From Bacteroidota bacterium (GTDB lineage: Bacteria > Bacteroidota > Bacteroidia > NS11-12g > UBA955), in NCBI GenBank assembly GCA_027490055.1, contig JAIXYV010000036.1, positions 1 through 53,172 of the forward strand: a DNA stretch of 53,172 bases, written 5' to 3'. Shown piece by piece: positions 9,270 through 17,554 of the stretch; the first letter of the stretch is position 1; each line of letters begins with the position of its first letter. Under the pieces are notes generated by a model. That model did not search any database and was not told the origin of the DNA. It was given only the letters and a program-made list of their open reading frames with translations. A program made the position numbers and the translations under genes.

Positions 9270-10751
9270 TTGCTAACTCCCGCTTTTATCCTTTATTTGC
9301 ATACATCTAAGCCGGTGAGAAAAACATTCCTTAAAAATTTAATTCTGCTTCAGGGTCTCAACCTGATCATTAAACCTTTTTGGCTACTGGTCATCGATCG
9401 CAAAGCTCAGATCCTTCTCGGTCCGTCTTACGCACAATACTACATCGTTTTTAACCTGGCAGTTGTTCTAAATATTCTCCTCGATATTGGTATCCAAAGT
9501 TTTAGTAATACCGGTGTAGCGGCAGATAAACAGTTTTTTAAAGTTAACTTTAAACAAATTGTTCTGGCAAAACTCTTCCTGTCTTTACTCTACTTCGCCG
9601 CAGTCATGGGTGTGGGTCTCAACTCAGGCATGGGAGCCAAACTTCTGCTCATCATCGCAATCAACCAAATCCTTACTTCCTTTGTCCTGTACTTCAGAAC
9701 CAATATCAATGGTCTGCATTTCTATACTATAGATAGCATCCTGTCTGTTAGTGATAAATTCTTTGGTATTCTCTTCTGTATCGCTTTGTTCTATTCTGAT
9801 ATGATCGATGTCTTCTGGTTTGCCTACGCTCAGTTAAGCGCAACTGTCATATCTTTCCTGATTGCCTTAGTCCTCAACATTAAATATTACAGACAAATAG
9901 AACGATCGGATAATCTTGCTACTTTTAGTTTTAAAGGCCTGCTCCTTAAAAGTCTGCCCTTCGCTCTGCTCTTTGCCCTCATGGGCTTCTATACCCGAAT
10001 GGATGTTTTAATGATGAACTGGCTTCTGCCTGATGCGGTTTTCCATTGTGGTATCTATGCTCAGAGTTTCAGATTCCTCGATGCTGCAGCCATGTTCGCT
10101 ATGCTGTTTTCGGGACTCCTTTTGCCGATGTACGCGCGACTGCTAAGCGCCAGGGAGGATGTCAGACCGCTCTCAAATTTAGCGTCTACCGTTCTCGCTC
10201 TGGTGTCCATCACAGTTGCCTCAAGCGCTGTCTTTTTCGGCGAAGACCTCTTGTACTATATGTATAAAATTAACGATGTCGAACAATTGAGATTGTCGGC
10301 CTCTGTCTTCGGGAATATCATGCTGGCCTTCATTCCTATGAGTCTAATTTTTGTTTTTAGTACCCTTCTAACAGCCAAACGGGATTTGCTTTACCTCAAT
10401 ATTTTTGCCGCAGCTGCTCTAATCTGTAACCTGGTGCTTAACCTGATTCTTATTCCGAAATACCAGTCATTCGGCGCGTCTGTAAGTTCTCTATGTACCC
10501 AAAGTTTATTCGCTTTGCTCTGTATTGGTCGCTGTTTTTACTTGTTTAAATTTAAATTGACGATGAAAGAGTCTTTGAAATTTGCTGTGTTTATCGGCGC
10601 TCTTACTGGCCTGAGTTTCGTGGTGAAAAGTTTGCAAAGTCTCGAACTCGTTCTTTTAACTTTCGGAGCGGGAGCAGTACTAATCGCATTTGCTGTTAAA
10701 ATCATCGATTGGCGTCAATTGTTGATCACTTTTAAGCGACCATCACAATAA
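9270..10751 (+). CDS. Polysaccharide biosynthesis protein / oligosaccharide flippase (Wzx/MATE-like)
   Basis: About 12-14 TM segments; N-terminal VRKTFLKNLILLQGLNLIIKPFWLLVIDRKAQ; C-terminal LNLILIPKYQSFGASVSSLCTQ typical of the family. Confidence 0.85.
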   Translation: MLTPAFILYLHTSKPVRKTFLKNLILLQGLNLIIKPFWLLVIDRKAQILLGPSYAQYYIVFNLAVVLNILLDIGIQSFSNTGVAADKQFFKVNFKQIVLAKLFLSLLYFAAVMGVGLNSGMGAKLLLIIAINQILTSFVLYFRTNINGLHFYTIDSILSVSDKFFGILFCIALFYSDMIDVFWFAYAQLSATVISFLIALVLNIKYYRQIERSDNLATFSFKGLLLKSLPFALLFALMGFYTRMDVLMMNWLLPDAVFHCGIYAQSFRFLDAAAMFAMLFSGLLLPMYARLLSAREDVRPLSNLASTVLALVSITVASSAVFFGEDLLYYMYKINDVEQLRLSASVFGNIMLAFIPMSLIFVFSTLLTAKRDLLYLNIFAAAALICNLVLNLILIPKYQSFGASVSSLCTQSLFALLCIGRCFYLFKFKLTMKESLKFAVFIGALTGLSFVVKSLQSLELVLLTFGAGAVLIAFAVKIIDWRQLLITFKRPSQ

Positions 10752-10829
10752 AATTAATAGGATTTAGTTAGTCGCATAAGTGCACAAAATCACTATTTTT
10801 GCACCTTATATTAAAAAAATCTTTATTTA

Positions 10830-11852
10830 ATGCAGAATTCGTTTGAAGAAATAGGAAATGGTCTTATCACTTTTAAAGATGTGGTGGCCTTGTTCTCTAG
10901 GTGGAGAAAGCAACTGATTATTCTTGGTGTCTTGTCGGTAATTGTTTCATCGGTGGTGTCTTACATGATTACTCCGAAATATCAGTCTACTGTTATTTTT
11001 TATCCAACAACCAACAATTCCATCAGTAATGCACTCCTGACAGATCTTAATCAACGTCAGAAAGATCCTCTTGAATTCGGTGAAGAGGAAGAGGCTGAAA
11101 AAGCATTGCAGATTTTACAATCAAGTAAGTTGACCGAGAGACTGGTGCGCAATTACAAATTGATGGAGCACTATAAAATCGATCCGAATAGCAGCATGAA
11201 GAAAATGAAACTGGCCAATAAAATCGGTTCAAACTTTAGCTTCAGTCGCACGCGCTACCTGTCTATCCGTGTAGATGTATTAGATGAGGATCCTAAGAAA
11301 GCGGCTGAAATGGCGAATGGTATTCTGGATCTGTACGACTCTATCAAAAATGAAATTCAACTCGAAGTGGCTGTGCCGGCGCTGGACATCGTAAAACGTC
11401 AGATGCAGGCCAAAGAAAATGAAGTGAACAATATCAAAACTGAACTTTATAAATTGGGTACCGAGGGTGTAACTAACTACGAAGAACAATCTCGTGCGCT
11501 TGCCGAAGAAATGTATAAAGCCCGTGCCAAAGGGGATATGAGAAGGGTAGACGACCTGATGGTTCAGCAGAAAACCCTCGTTCAGTTTGGTGGTCAGTTT
11601 ACTGCTCTAACAGAAACCCTTCAACTCGAACTCGATAAGTTATCCGACCTGAAAGCGAAATACGAACGCGCCGAAGTGGATGTGAAAGAAACTCTGAAAA
11701 ATAAATTCACTGTTAGTGCCGCCGATGTGGCAGAACAAAGAGCCTATCCAGTAAGAAAACTAATTGTTCTGGTAACGCTTATCTGTACCATCCTGGCTTC
11801 TGCTGTTTTCTTTGCTATCTACGAAAAACTCAAAAAGCCTGCTCAAGCTTGA
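10830..11852 (+). CDS. Wzz/chain-length-determinant-like protein
   Basis: Two flanking TM segments, LFSRWRKQLIILGVLSVIVSSVVSYMITPKYQS N-terminus, coiled-coil middle; no kinase domain. Confidence 0.85.
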   Translation: MQNSFEEIGNGLITFKDVVALFSRWRKQLIILGVLSVIVSSVVSYMITPKYQSTVIFYPTTNNSISNALLTDLNQRQKDPLEFGEEEEAEKALQILQSSKLTERLVRNYKLMEHYKIDPNSSMKKMKLANKIGSNFSFSRTRYLSIRVDVLDEDPKKAAEMANGILDLYDSIKNEIQLEVAVPALDIVKRQMQAKENEVNNIKTELYKLGTEGVTNYEEQSRALAEEMYKARAKGDMRRVDDLMVQQKTLVQFGGQFTALTETLQLELDKLSDLKAKYERAEVDVKETLKNKFTVSAADVAEQRAYPVRKLIVLVTLICTILASAVFFAIYEKLKKPAQA

Positions 11853-13315
11853 TCTTCGAACCGGTCATACTGGAAAAGAAAGACTATAAATACATCTACC
11901 TAGCCTCTGTGATAGGTATAGGACTAGGTTTGCTTAGCAGTGTCCTCGAATTATATGTCCTTGCCCTAATTCCTCTGGCTATCGGGATGGTGTTTCTTTG
12001 CTATTACAAACCTGCCTTCTATGCTTTGCTGATTTGCTTCATGGTGCCACTATCGATTTTTTTCGATGATGTGGGTGGTGGATTCGGATTGTCTTTGCCA
12101 ACCGAACCAATGATTTGGCTGCTGTTTATCATGTATCTCTACAAAAGTCTGATCAATGGTAAATTCGATACCCGTTTAATGAAAATGCCTCTTGTGGCTT
12201 TTATTCTGATTAATTTGATTTGGATGACCATTAGTGCTTTTGCCAGCACTATGCCTTTTGTGTCGCTCAAATATCTTTTGGCCAGATTCTGGTTTGTGAC
12301 AGTTTTCTTTTTCTTTCTGCTCAATATTTTTAGTAATCAAACTTACATAAGGCGTTTCCTAAGCTATATGCTTTACGGCACTTTTATAGTCGTGGCATTT
12401 ACCCTGTTTAAACATGCCGGCGAAGGTTTCTCAAGAGGCTGGGGCTATGCCATTATGAAGCCTTTCTTTGGCGATCATACCATCTATTCGGCTTATATCT
12501 CTTTCTTTGTTCCAGTGGCGATCATGTTTGCCGCTCGTGGTAACTGGTTTAAGTTTTCTATTTTACATCGAAGTGTCTTTGCTTTGATTGCTTTAGTACT
12601 AATTGTAGGCATCATCTTTTCGTATACCCGTGCTTCGTGGATCAGTTTAATTGCAGCTTTTGCCTTCTACCAGGCGATGCGCTTTAAAGTGAAATTCAAA
12701 CACCTGATGCTGGTACTTTCTCTGGTGGCTTTTGTTGGTTTTATCAAACAAGATCAGATCTTATACAGTCTGGAAAGTAATAAACAGGGTAGTGCCGATG
12801 ATTTGGAATCGCATGCTCAGTCGGTTTCTAATATCACTACAGATCCTTCAAATCTGGAACGAATGAACAGATGGCATTGCGCTATTCTGATGTTCAAAGA
12901 AAAACCAGTCTTTGGGTTCGGTCCAGGTACCTACACCTTCCAATATGCACCTTTTCAGCGACCAGAGGATTTAACTTTAATTAGTACCAATAGCGGCGAC
13001 TTAGGGAACACACATTCAGAGTATTTTAATGCACTCTCAGAAATGGGTTTAATTGGCTTTATTACCTGGTTAGGTGTCTTTCTGGCATCTGTATTTACTG
13101 GAATGCAAATCGTCTACGATGAAAGTAAGGAGCCCTGGAAACGCTCTATGGCAAAGGCTTTGCTGCTGGGACTAATAACCTATTATGTCCATGCCTTCCT
13201 CAATAACTTCAGTGATTTTGATAAGATTGCCGCTCCTCTCTGGGGCTTTATGGCGGTGTTGGTCGCGCTGAAATATTACCACTACGACGAAAAAGGCAGA
13301 GCTTACCCTGTATAA
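11849..13315 (+). CDS. O-antigen ligase/polymerase (Wzy/WaaL-like)
   Basis: Multiple TM segments; NRWHCAILMFKEKPVFGFGPGTY...NTHSEYFNALSEMGLIGF loop typical of Wzy_C; starts within the end of the wzz-like ORF. Confidence 0.87.
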   Translation: MIFEPVILEKKDYKYIYLASVIGIGLGLLSSVLELYVLALIPLAIGMVFLCYYKPAFYALLICFMVPLSIFFDDVGGGFGLSLPTEPMIWLLFIMYLYKSLINGKFDTRLMKMPLVAFILINLIWMTISAFASTMPFVSLKYLLARFWFVTVFFFFLLNIFSNQTYIRRFLSYMLYGTFIVVAFTLFKHAGEGFSRGWGYAIMKPFFGDHTIYSAYISFFVPVAIMFAARGNWFKFSILHRSVFALIALVLIVGIIFSYTRASWISLIAAFAFYQAMRFKVKFKHLMLVLSLVAFVGFIKQDQILYSLESNKQGSADDLESHAQSVSNITTDPSNLERMNRWHCAILMFKEKPVFGFGPGTYTFQYAPFQRPEDLTLISTNSGDLGNTHSEYFNALSEMGLIGFITWLGVFLASVFTGMQIVYDESKEPWKRSMAKALLLGLITYYVHAFLNNFSDFDKIAAPLWGFMAVLVALKYYHYDEKGRAYPV

Positions 13316-13341
13316 CCTTCGTACCCGCGGTCCACGGTCAA
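13310..13341 (+). repeat. Direct repeat copy 1 (32 nt)
   Basis: GTATAACCtTCGtACCCGCGGTCCACGGtCAA; 29/32 identical to 15860..15891. Confidence 0.85.
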
Positions 13342-13374
13342 CCCACACCTCCGGTCCACAATCAACCCACACCA
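13327..13374 (+). repeat. Imperfect tandem duplication, 2 x 24 bp
   Basis: gcggtccacggtcaacccacacct / ccggtccacaatcaacccacacca, 20/24 identity. Confidence 0.8.
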
Positions 13375-13453
13375 GCGGTGTTGAACAATCATTAATCGGA
13401 TACGGTTTCCATTGGTAAGCCGGTGCCAGCGGTGCCGGGAAATACAACGAGAA

Positions 13454-13711
13454 TTAAAATCTCGAAAATAGTACTTTCAAATGTTTCCGTTTTAATGATT
13501 TGTTTTTAGAGGTGTAACTAATAAAATCATACTTTTTTTCTCTCATCCACTTGCCACCCATTAAAGAGCCTGATTGTTTATACACCTTTACGGATACAGC
13601 CATGATGCCCAGTCCTGCCAAGGCATTCAGCGCTGGGTTGGCGTCCTGCGACTTGTAAAAAAAGTAATTGATGCCTATCGCCATGGTAATGCTACCCGCC
13701 AATATGCCCAA
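13454..13711 (-). CDS. Hypothetical membrane protein segment; probable 3' part of a frameshifted gene with 13692..14030
   Basis: Reads KPSYVLKGYLGILAGSITMAIGINYFF upstream of its first ATG, in the +1 frame relative to the upstream ORF. Confidence 0.55.
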   Translation of the reverse strand: MGILAGSITMAIGINYFFYKSQDANPALNALAGLGIMAVSVKVYKQSGSLMGGKWMREKKYDFISYTSKNKSLKRKHLKVLFSRF

Positions 13712-14030
13712 ATAGCCTTTTAATACATAAGAAGGTTTTTGCTATTCTGATTCTATATATGTCATTTACATTTAATGTATCAGTTCGCAAAGTCGAAACA
13801 TTATGAATCTTTACAATACTATCATTGATGAAATACAATTTCCCCTGATGGTATTTGCCTTGTTTATCGTATAACCTAATTCTGGCCGATTCTTTAATGA
13901 TATGCGAGGATTGACGACCTGTTTTTGAAAGAATGATAAGGTAGCGGTGAGCCGTGTCGTTGCTTATGCCCTGAGCATAACCATTCCATGCGCCTACTAA
14001 TAAAAACAACAAGAGGAATGGTCTTAACAT
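13692..14030 (-). CDS. Hypothetical secreted protein; probable 5' part of a frameshifted gene
   Basis: Signal peptide MLRPFLLLFLLVGAWNGYAQG; ends shortly after an A5 run (13736..13740 on + as T5). Confidence 0.55.
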   Translation of the reverse strand: MLRPFLLLFLLVGAWNGYAQGISNDTAHRYLIILSKTGRQSSHIIKESARIRLYDKQGKYHQGKLYFINDSIVKIHNVSTLRTDTLNVNDIYRIRIAKTFLCIKRLFGHIGG

Positions 14031-14091
14031 ACTATTAATAACATTCCTCTTGGGCTGGCCCCCAAATGGGAACCGCTTTTTATTAATGAGT

Positions 14092-15093
14092 TTACAAGGC
14101 TTTTATAATATCCTCCAATTGTTGATTGGTGCAGGGTGTTAAAGCTGTATTGCTGAAATCTACTAATGTGTCATCAGTAAATGTTATCTCAAGCACTGCG
14201 TAGGCCAGATCGTCATCTCCGGGACCAGTTTGCTTGTAGACCAGTATTTTCGCTGTTTCATTTAGTGGTAAGGAATACCCTGTTTTTAGTACGCCTTCAC
14301 TATTGTCCCAGTAACACCAGGCGCAACTGTTATAGTTCTTAAATAATAGTAATGCTGTGCTGTTGGTGTCTTTACAATGTCCTGGCAGTTTTATTCTGAA
14401 TTTGGAAATGATGGTTTTGAATTTGTTCATTTCGCGGTCGATATTGCAATAGCCAAATTTAAAATAGTTGAACTGCGCAAAATACTTGGTTCTTTGTCCT
14501 CCTCCCTGAACAGTGTCTTTTACTTGTTCAATAGGCACCGAATCCTGCTTCACCCAGTCAATTTTATTAAAACTGTCATCAAGATTTGGTTCGCCATTCC
14601 AGAAGTCCATAGCCTCGTTGCCTGCATTTGCTTTAGGAATGAAAATCTGAAAAGTAGATCCTGATTTCAATTTTAATTCTTCGCCATTCTGTCTCGGCAT
14701 AATGTAAAACATACCGCCCGACTCTAACAGGGCATTGCCTGAAGTAACAGTGATACCAGAAAATAGCATATCCGCTTTGTTCATGTACTCTCTTAGCTCT
14801 ACCGTAACATTCCCTGTCACTGCGCTACCATTCTGGTGTACCAAGGAACTCGGAGCAAAATAAAATTTAGAACCCTTAGCCCCGGTTATCAAAGCACCCA
14901 ATGTATTGTCAAAGGTGAAACTTTGAGACGTGGGCTTTGCACTGGCAAAGGTGTTTAATGGATTGAGCTTACTGCCCTTACTGCCGCCAGAGGTGTTATT
15001 GACGATAACGGTGGTGCGGTCTTTTTTACAGCTGGCAAGTGTTACTAAACCTGCGGCTATAACAGCGGTGAATAAATAATGTGATAGTTTCAT
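14092..15093 (-). CDS. Hypothetical lipoprotein with ZU5-like/Bacteroidota surface-protein segment
   Basis: Lipobox LVTLASCKKD; GSKFYFAPSSLVHQNGSAVTGNVTVELREYMNKADMLFSG...ESGGMFYI. Confidence 0.7.
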   Translation of the reverse strand: MKLSHYLFTAVIAAGLVTLASCKKDRTTVIVNNTSGGSKGSKLNPLNTFASAKPTSQSFTFDNTLGALITGAKGSKFYFAPSSLVHQNGSAVTGNVTVELREYMNKADMLFSGITVTSGNALLESGGMFYIMPRQNGEELKLKSGSTFQIFIPKANAGNEAMDFWNGEPNLDDSFNKIDWVKQDSVPIEQVKDTVQGGGQRTKYFAQFNYFKFGYCNIDREMNKFKTIISKFRIKLPGHCKDTNSTALLLFKNYNSCAWCYWDNSEGVLKTGYSLPLNETAKILVYKQTGPGDDDLAYAVLEITFTDDTLVDFSNTALTPCTNQQLEDIIKAL

Positions 15094-15105
15094 ATAGTAT
15101 TGTAT

Positions 15106-15762
15106 TTAAAATTCTGTTGGACATTTTCTATATCGGTCTTTACTGTTTCCTTGGATATTGAATCCGAAATTGCAACCTATATAGACTTGATTGATGGGCG
15201 TGTCGTAAATGATTTGCTTGCGACCCGAATAGCGGAGTCCGGTAAATATCTGAAGGAAATTATGCTGCCCTGTTGGTATACGACAGCCAAGTCCGGCTTG
15301 ACCCTGCACTCTGAAATCTGGCCAGTAAGCATTGTCAATGACACGGTTAATAAAAGTTTCTTCGCCCCATCGTCTGAATAAGAGCTGCGGACCGGCAAAG
15401 GCGTATAGTTTGGCGCCTCTGCTGTTTGGATTAAATAAATAATTCAAGCCTAAATCTATTTCGCAGTTGCGGATACTCGCTTCTGTCATTCGTGCATTGC
15501 CTTCCAGATAGTTTAATTGAAACGTACTACGAGACGCCGAAATGGCAGCATCTGCAAACCAATGTTGATTGAATTGCGCAAAGCCATATACACCTATCGC
15601 TACCTGAACTTGCTTACTTGTCTGCCTTTGTAAACTTTGTTCTGAATTGTTATTACTCGAAAAATAATTCAACTCTGTTTTAATACTTCCACCAAGACCG
15701 TATCTCTGAGAATAGACAGTCTGGCTAACCAATAAACCGATTATAACAATGGCGAGTTTCAT
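15106..15762 (-). CDS. Outer-membrane beta-barrel-like protein
   Basis: Signal peptide, alternating aromatic beta-strand pattern ending VYIGCNFGFNIQ. Confidence 0.65.
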   Translation of the reverse strand: MKLAIVIIGLLVSQTVYSQRYGLGGSIKTELNYFSSNNNSEQSLQRQTSKQVQVAIGVYGFAQFNQHWFADAAISASRSTFQLNYLEGNARMTEASIRNCEIDLGLNYLFNPNSRGAKLYAFAGPQLLFRRWGEETFINRVIDNAYWPDFRVQGQAGLGCRIPTGQHNFLQIFTGLRYSGRKQIIYDTPINQVYIGCNFGFNIQGNSKDRYRKCPTEF

Positions 15763-15859
15763 ACCTCAATAGACTCGGTAAGCCCAAAGAAAGTGACTTG
15801 TCTTGTAGAATTAAAACATAAAACACAGATTGTCAGGGTTTAAAATTTTGATTGAACCA

Positions 15860-15891
15860 GTATAACCGTCGGACCCGCGGTCCACGGACAA
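15860..15891 (+). repeat. Direct repeat copy 2 (32 nt)
   Basis: GTATAACCgTCGgACCCGCGGTCCACGGaCAA; contains GGACC-CGC-GGTCC dyad. Confidence 0.85.
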
Positions 15892-15905
15892 AACAATACC
15901 AGGGT

Positions 15906-15941
15906 GAGTCTGTGTGTGAGTCTGAGTTTGAGTTTGAGTGC
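15906..15941 (+). repeat. Degenerate hexanucleotide array (GAGTYT-like, 6 units)
   Basis: gagtct gtgtgt gagtct gagttt gagttt gagtgc. Confidence 0.8.
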
Positions 15942-15949
15942 GAAGAAAT

Positions 15950-16000
15950 AAAAAAGAGAGATCAAATGCCGCTTTCGCTTACATTCTCACTCTCTTTTTT
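15950..16000 (-). terminator. Candidate terminator downstream of tRNA-Leu
   Basis: Perfect 11-bp inverted repeat aaaaaagagag (15950-15960)/ctctctttttt (15990-16000) ending in a T run on the minus strand. Confidence 0.55.
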
Positions 16001-16086
16001 GGTGCCCAGGACCGGAGTCGAACCGGTACGGGGGTGAACCCACAGGTGTTTGAGACCAGCGCGTCTACCAATTCCGCCACCTGGGC
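16000..16086 (-). tRNA. tRNA-Leu (anticodon CAA), CCA encoded
   Basis: Minus strand GCCCAGG-TG-GCGGAATTGGTAGACGC...CTGGT-CTCAAAC-ACCTG...ACCGG-TTCGACT-CCGGT-CCTGGGC-A-CCA; long variable arm. Confidence 0.9.
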
Positions 16087-16261
16087 ATTACCTTTTTTAA
16101 AGGTCTGCAAAGGTAATTTTTAAAAACAATTCTGCAAATGTTTTTTTATTGGATTAGCTTCTTTTTTTTAGAGCTCAGGTTTTTCAGAAATGCCATCGGT
16201 CTGGGGCAGAGTGTTGACTTTTATCTGATAACTTTTATCCGATTAATACTAATATTGCAAC

Positions 16262-17554
16262 ATGAATATTCTTATTCTGGGAAGCGGTGGAAGAGAACAT
16301 GTCTTCGCTACTAAAATCAGCGAAAGTCCGCTTTGCCAAAAACTATTTATTGCTCCCGGTAATGCCGGTACCGCTGCCTGCGGTCAAAACCTGAATGTGT
16401 CTCCTCTCGATTTTCCTGCCATTGAAAAAGTGTGTATCGACCATCAAATCGATATGATTATTCCTGGTAACGAAGACCCTCTGGTTGCCGGTATCGTCGA
16501 TTTTGTAAAATCTACTGAGTCAATTAAACATATCCTTATCCTCGGTCCCTCTAAAGCCGGTGCCATGCTCGAAGGTAGTAAAGACTTCTCTAAAGTGTTT
16601 ATGCAAAAACATGGTGTGCCAACTGCCGCTTACCTAAGCGTTACAGCTGAAACTTATACTGAAGGTTGCGAATTCCTAGAGTCACTTAAAGCACCTTATG
16701 TGCTTAAAGCAGATGGATTAGCCGCCGGTAAAGGTGTGCTTATCGAAGCCGATCTTAATCAGGCTAAACAATCGTTACATGATATGCTCCATGGTAAATT
16801 CGGTGCCGCTGGCAATACGGTTGTAATTGAAGAGTTTCTTCACGGTATCGAAATGAGCTGCTTTGTACTCACTGATGGTACCGATTATATGCTACTGCCA
16901 GAAGCAAAAGACTACAAAAGAATAGGAGAGGGCGATACGGGTTTAAATACCGGTGGAATGGGTGCTGTTTCTCCAGTGCCTTTTGCCGATGAAGCATTCC
17001 TGGATAAAGTTAAAACGACTATTGTAGATCCAACAGTAGCAGGGTTAAAATCAGATGGTATTCCATATACCGGCTTTATTTTTATTGGTTTGATGAATTG
17101 TGATGGTACGCCTAAAGTGATTGAATACAATTGCCGTATGGGCGATCCTGAAACTGAAGTAGTCCTGCACCGTATACAAAACGATCACGTCGAATTATAT
17201 AAAGCCGCCAGCTCTGGTCAGCTTAAGTCGCAAACACTTAAAATTAATCCTCAACACGCTGTCACTGTTTTCTTAGTTTCTGGTGGCTATCCTGAAACAT
17301 TTGGAAAAGGTTATGAAATCAGCGGTCTTGATCAGTTAAAATCGGCTAAAGCCTATCATGCCGGTACTAAAATAGACCATGATAAAATAGTGACCAATGG
17401 CGGTCGCGTTATTGCAGTTTCTGCTCTGGGCAATTCTATGCAGGAAGCCCTTAAATTAGCTATGGAAAATGCTGATACTATTCAATTCGAAAATAAATAC
17501 TTCAGAAAAGATATCGGTAAAGACTTATTAAAATATTACAATGAACAACTTTAA
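16262..17554 (+). CDS. purD: Phosphoribosylamine--glycine ligase
   Basis: MNILILGSGGREHVFATKISESP; ATP-grasp LKADGLAAGKGV, NTGGMGAVSPVP. Confidence 0.97.
   Translation: MNILILGSGGREHVFATKISESPLCQKLFIAPGNAGTAACGQNLNVSPLDFPAIEKVCIDHQIDMIIPGNEDPLVAGIVDFVKSTESIKHILILGPSKAGAMLEGSKDFSKVFMQKHGVPTAAYLSVTAETYTEGCEFLESLKAPYVLKADGLAAGKGVLIEADLNQAKQSLHDMLHGKFGAAGNTVVIEEFLHGIEMSCFVLTDGTDYMLLPEAKDYKRIGEGDTGLNTGGMGAVSPVPFADEAFLDKVKTTIVDPTVAGLKSDGIPYTGFIFIGLMNCDGTPKVIEYNCRMGDPETEVVLHRIQNDHVELYKAASSGQLKSQTLKINPQHAVTVFLVSGGYPETFGKGYEISGLDQLKSAKAYHAGTKIDHDKIVTNGGRVIAVSALGNSMQEALKLAMENADTIQFENKYFRKDIGKDLLKYYNEQL

Noticed and set aside
13172-13447. Minus ORF with VWVDCGPEVWVDRGPRV repeat
   Set aside because: Translation of the 24-bp tandem repeat and the antisense of the ligase gene; no independent coding evidence.
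15852-16123. ORFs 15852..16037 and 15938..16123 (RTGVEPVRG, RSRTGTGVNPQVFETSASTNSATWA)
   Set aside because: These are antisense translations of the tRNA-Leu gene and the hexamer repeat, a classic false ORF.
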